From assembly GCA_002477825.1 (NCBI GenBank), contig DLKT01000011.1:1-24487 (forward strand): a stretch of DNA of 24,487 bases, read 5' to 3'. Position 1 is the first letter of the stretch. Each line of letters begins with the position of its first letter. The translations under genes were made by a program, and so were the position numbers. The stretch comes from Caryophanales bacterium UBA7581. Its GTDB lineage: Bacteria; Bacillota_I; Bacilli_A; RFN20; CAG-826. The notes below the pieces were generated by a model. It worked only from the letters and a program-made list of their open reading frames with translations, did not search any database and had not been told where the DNA came from. Shown piece by piece: positions 23,800-24,487 of the stretch.

Positions 23800-24081
23800 T
23801 CATTCATGCTCCTTGTCGTTATCATTTTCAATTGCTACTTTTTTTGCTCTTTTTTCTTGTCTCATTTCTTTTATAAATAAAACTAATTTACCAATATTTC
23901 CTGTTAAGAATGCGATGAGAAAAAGAACAAGAAATACTTTTAAAAGATCCCCTATCGGTCCAAATCTTTCACTCGTATCAAAGGAATCATAAATATCATT
24001 ATGGAAATACCACATTAAAAATCCCAAATCAATGAACATTAAATAGCCAAACTTACTTAAGTAATCAAATAGCTTTTTCAT
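23800..24081 (-). CDS. small two-helix membrane protein, unknown function
   Basis: 93 residues from the ATG at 24081, which has AAGGAGGGGG five bases upstream; a longer frame from 24129 would overlap the preceding small ORF and has no site. Two predicted membrane segments (about residues 8-26 and 46-66) flank a loop with DSFDTSERFGPIGD. The tail is strongly charged (KEMRQEKRAKKVAIENDNDKEHE) and probably cytoplasmic. No family recognised. It follows the 55-residue ORF by 16 bases. Confidence 0.65.
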   Translation of the reverse strand: MKKLFDYLSKFGYLMFIDLGFLMWYFHNDIYDSFDTSERFGPIGDLLKVFLVLFLIAFLTGNIGKLVLFIKEMRQEKRAKKVAIENDNDKEHE

Positions 24082-24097
24082 ATAACCCCCTCCTTTT

Positions 24098-24265
24098 TTA
24101 GAAAATGCCATCGTTAAAATCAAAAACATCTTTGTTCACAATAGAGCGTACCATTAAATCATAATTAATTGTTTTATTATTTCTTAGATAATATTTTCTA
24201 AAAATGTTCTTACATTTAAAACCCATTTGTGATTCAATCTTTACTCTAAAATCTCCCTCACTCAT
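24098..24265 (-). CDS. 55-residue ORF of unknown function
   Basis: Reads MSEGDFRVKIESQMG and ends in VFDFNDGIF. It begins with an ATGA overlap onto the stop of the preceding fragment and ends 16 bases before the next gene. A weak GGTGG site precedes it. The good codon-like structure and tight spacing suggest it is translated, but it may be the frameshifted tail of the upstream reading frame. No relatives recognised. Confidence 0.4.
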   Translation of the reverse strand: MSEGDFRVKIESQMGFKCKNIFRKYYLRNNKTINYDLMVRSIVNKDVFDFNDGIF

Positions 24266-24380
24266 CGCGCCACCATTTCACTACCATCAATCGTCTTTGT
24301 AAGGTTTTGAAATCGACTCTGAATATTCATCGATGAACATAAAACACACGCAAATAAAAATGGGTTAAAGAATTTTTCAT
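24262..24380 (-). pseudogene. possible frameshifted small secreted protein
   Basis: The ATG at 24380 has a good AAAGGA site seven bases upstream but reads only 17 codons. If the five-A run right after the ATG (24373-24377) had six A, the frame would read MKKFFNPFLFACVLCSSMN, a textbook signal peptide, and continue to ...DGSEMVAR before the ATGA overlap with the 55-residue ORF. This suggests a one-base loss, a sequencing error or slippage in the A-run. Weak evidence, recorded as a candidate. Confidence 0.35.
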
Positions 24381-24439
24381 AATTAGTTCCTTTCTTTTTT
24401 TCTCTTTAACTATTATTTTTAATAGACGCTAGAATGTAA

Positions 24440-24451
24440 CTATCATGATAG
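24440..24451. promoter_or_regulatory. 12-bp perfect palindrome upstream of the small-ORF cluster
   Basis: CTATCATGATAG lies about 60 bases before the ATG at 24380, a suitable place for an operator. No confident promoter could be drawn beside it. Confidence 0.35.
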
Positions 24452-24487
24452 CCACTTTTATTTTATGATATATATTCTATAAATACA

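Overview
The window is AT-rich, uses TGA as a stop codon (for example at the end of the TupA-like gene) and has strong AGGAG-type ribosome binding sites. It carries MsmX/UgpC, LacI and CUT1-type sugar-import genes and lipobox lipoproteins. This points to a low-GC Gram-positive of the Bacillota, plausibly an uncultured gut Bacilli/Erysipelotrichia-like lineage. Host assignment is inference, since no rRNA or marker phylogeny is available here. Most genes lie on the minus strand.

Layout, left to right. (1) 143-1560: an AlbA/Schlafen-type ATP-binding regulator. Its promoter carries three CGACATTT boxes, and the same 8-mer occurs three more times inside its own coding sequence, where it encodes an NVGI-repeat linker. 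(2) 1617-1994: a tract of four ~20-bp degenerate repeats, then tRNA-Ala(CGC) with its own promoter and terminator. (3) 2042-7394: housekeeping genes. These are a membrane-anchored EEP-family phosphodiesterase/nuclease, an MntP-type manganese exporter, an M29 aminopeptidase, a DUF308/HdeD-like membrane protein, and folD translationally coupled to a degenerate ThyX-like gene. (4) 7417-8250: an alpha/beta-hydrolase of the acetyl-esterase type.

(5) 8336-20126 is the centrepiece, a compact nine-gene operon read leftwards. In transcription order: LacI-type regulator, FN3+CBM lipoprotein, TIM-barrel glycoside-hydrolase-like protein, two CUT1 permeases, sugar-binding lipoprotein, ADP-ribosylglycohydrolase-family lipoprotein with a C-terminal beta-sandwich region, MalK/UgpC-type ATPase with unusual insertions, and an RDD-like membrane protein. 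Adjacent genes overlap or are separated by at most 17 bases. Upstream (20376-21458) lies a paralogous CBM-only lipoprotein behind a Thr/Pro-rich linker. The lacI promoter region and this gene's leader share an identical 15-bp palindromic box in opposite orientations, so they probably form one regulon. The likely job is capture at the cell surface, trimming outside, ABC import and hydrolysis inside of an unidentified glycoside. The esterase at 7417 may add deacylation.

(6) 21732-23584: a plus-strand pair, a TupA-like ATP-grasp protein (surface polysaccharide/teichuronopeptide type) overlapping an unrecognised exported protein by four bases. (7) 23649-24451: a minus-strand cluster of very small ORFs, one apparently frameshifted in an A-run, ending in a two-TM small membrane protein.

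Several start codons were moved downstream of the longest possible reading frame because a good ribosome binding site decides them; this is noted per gene.
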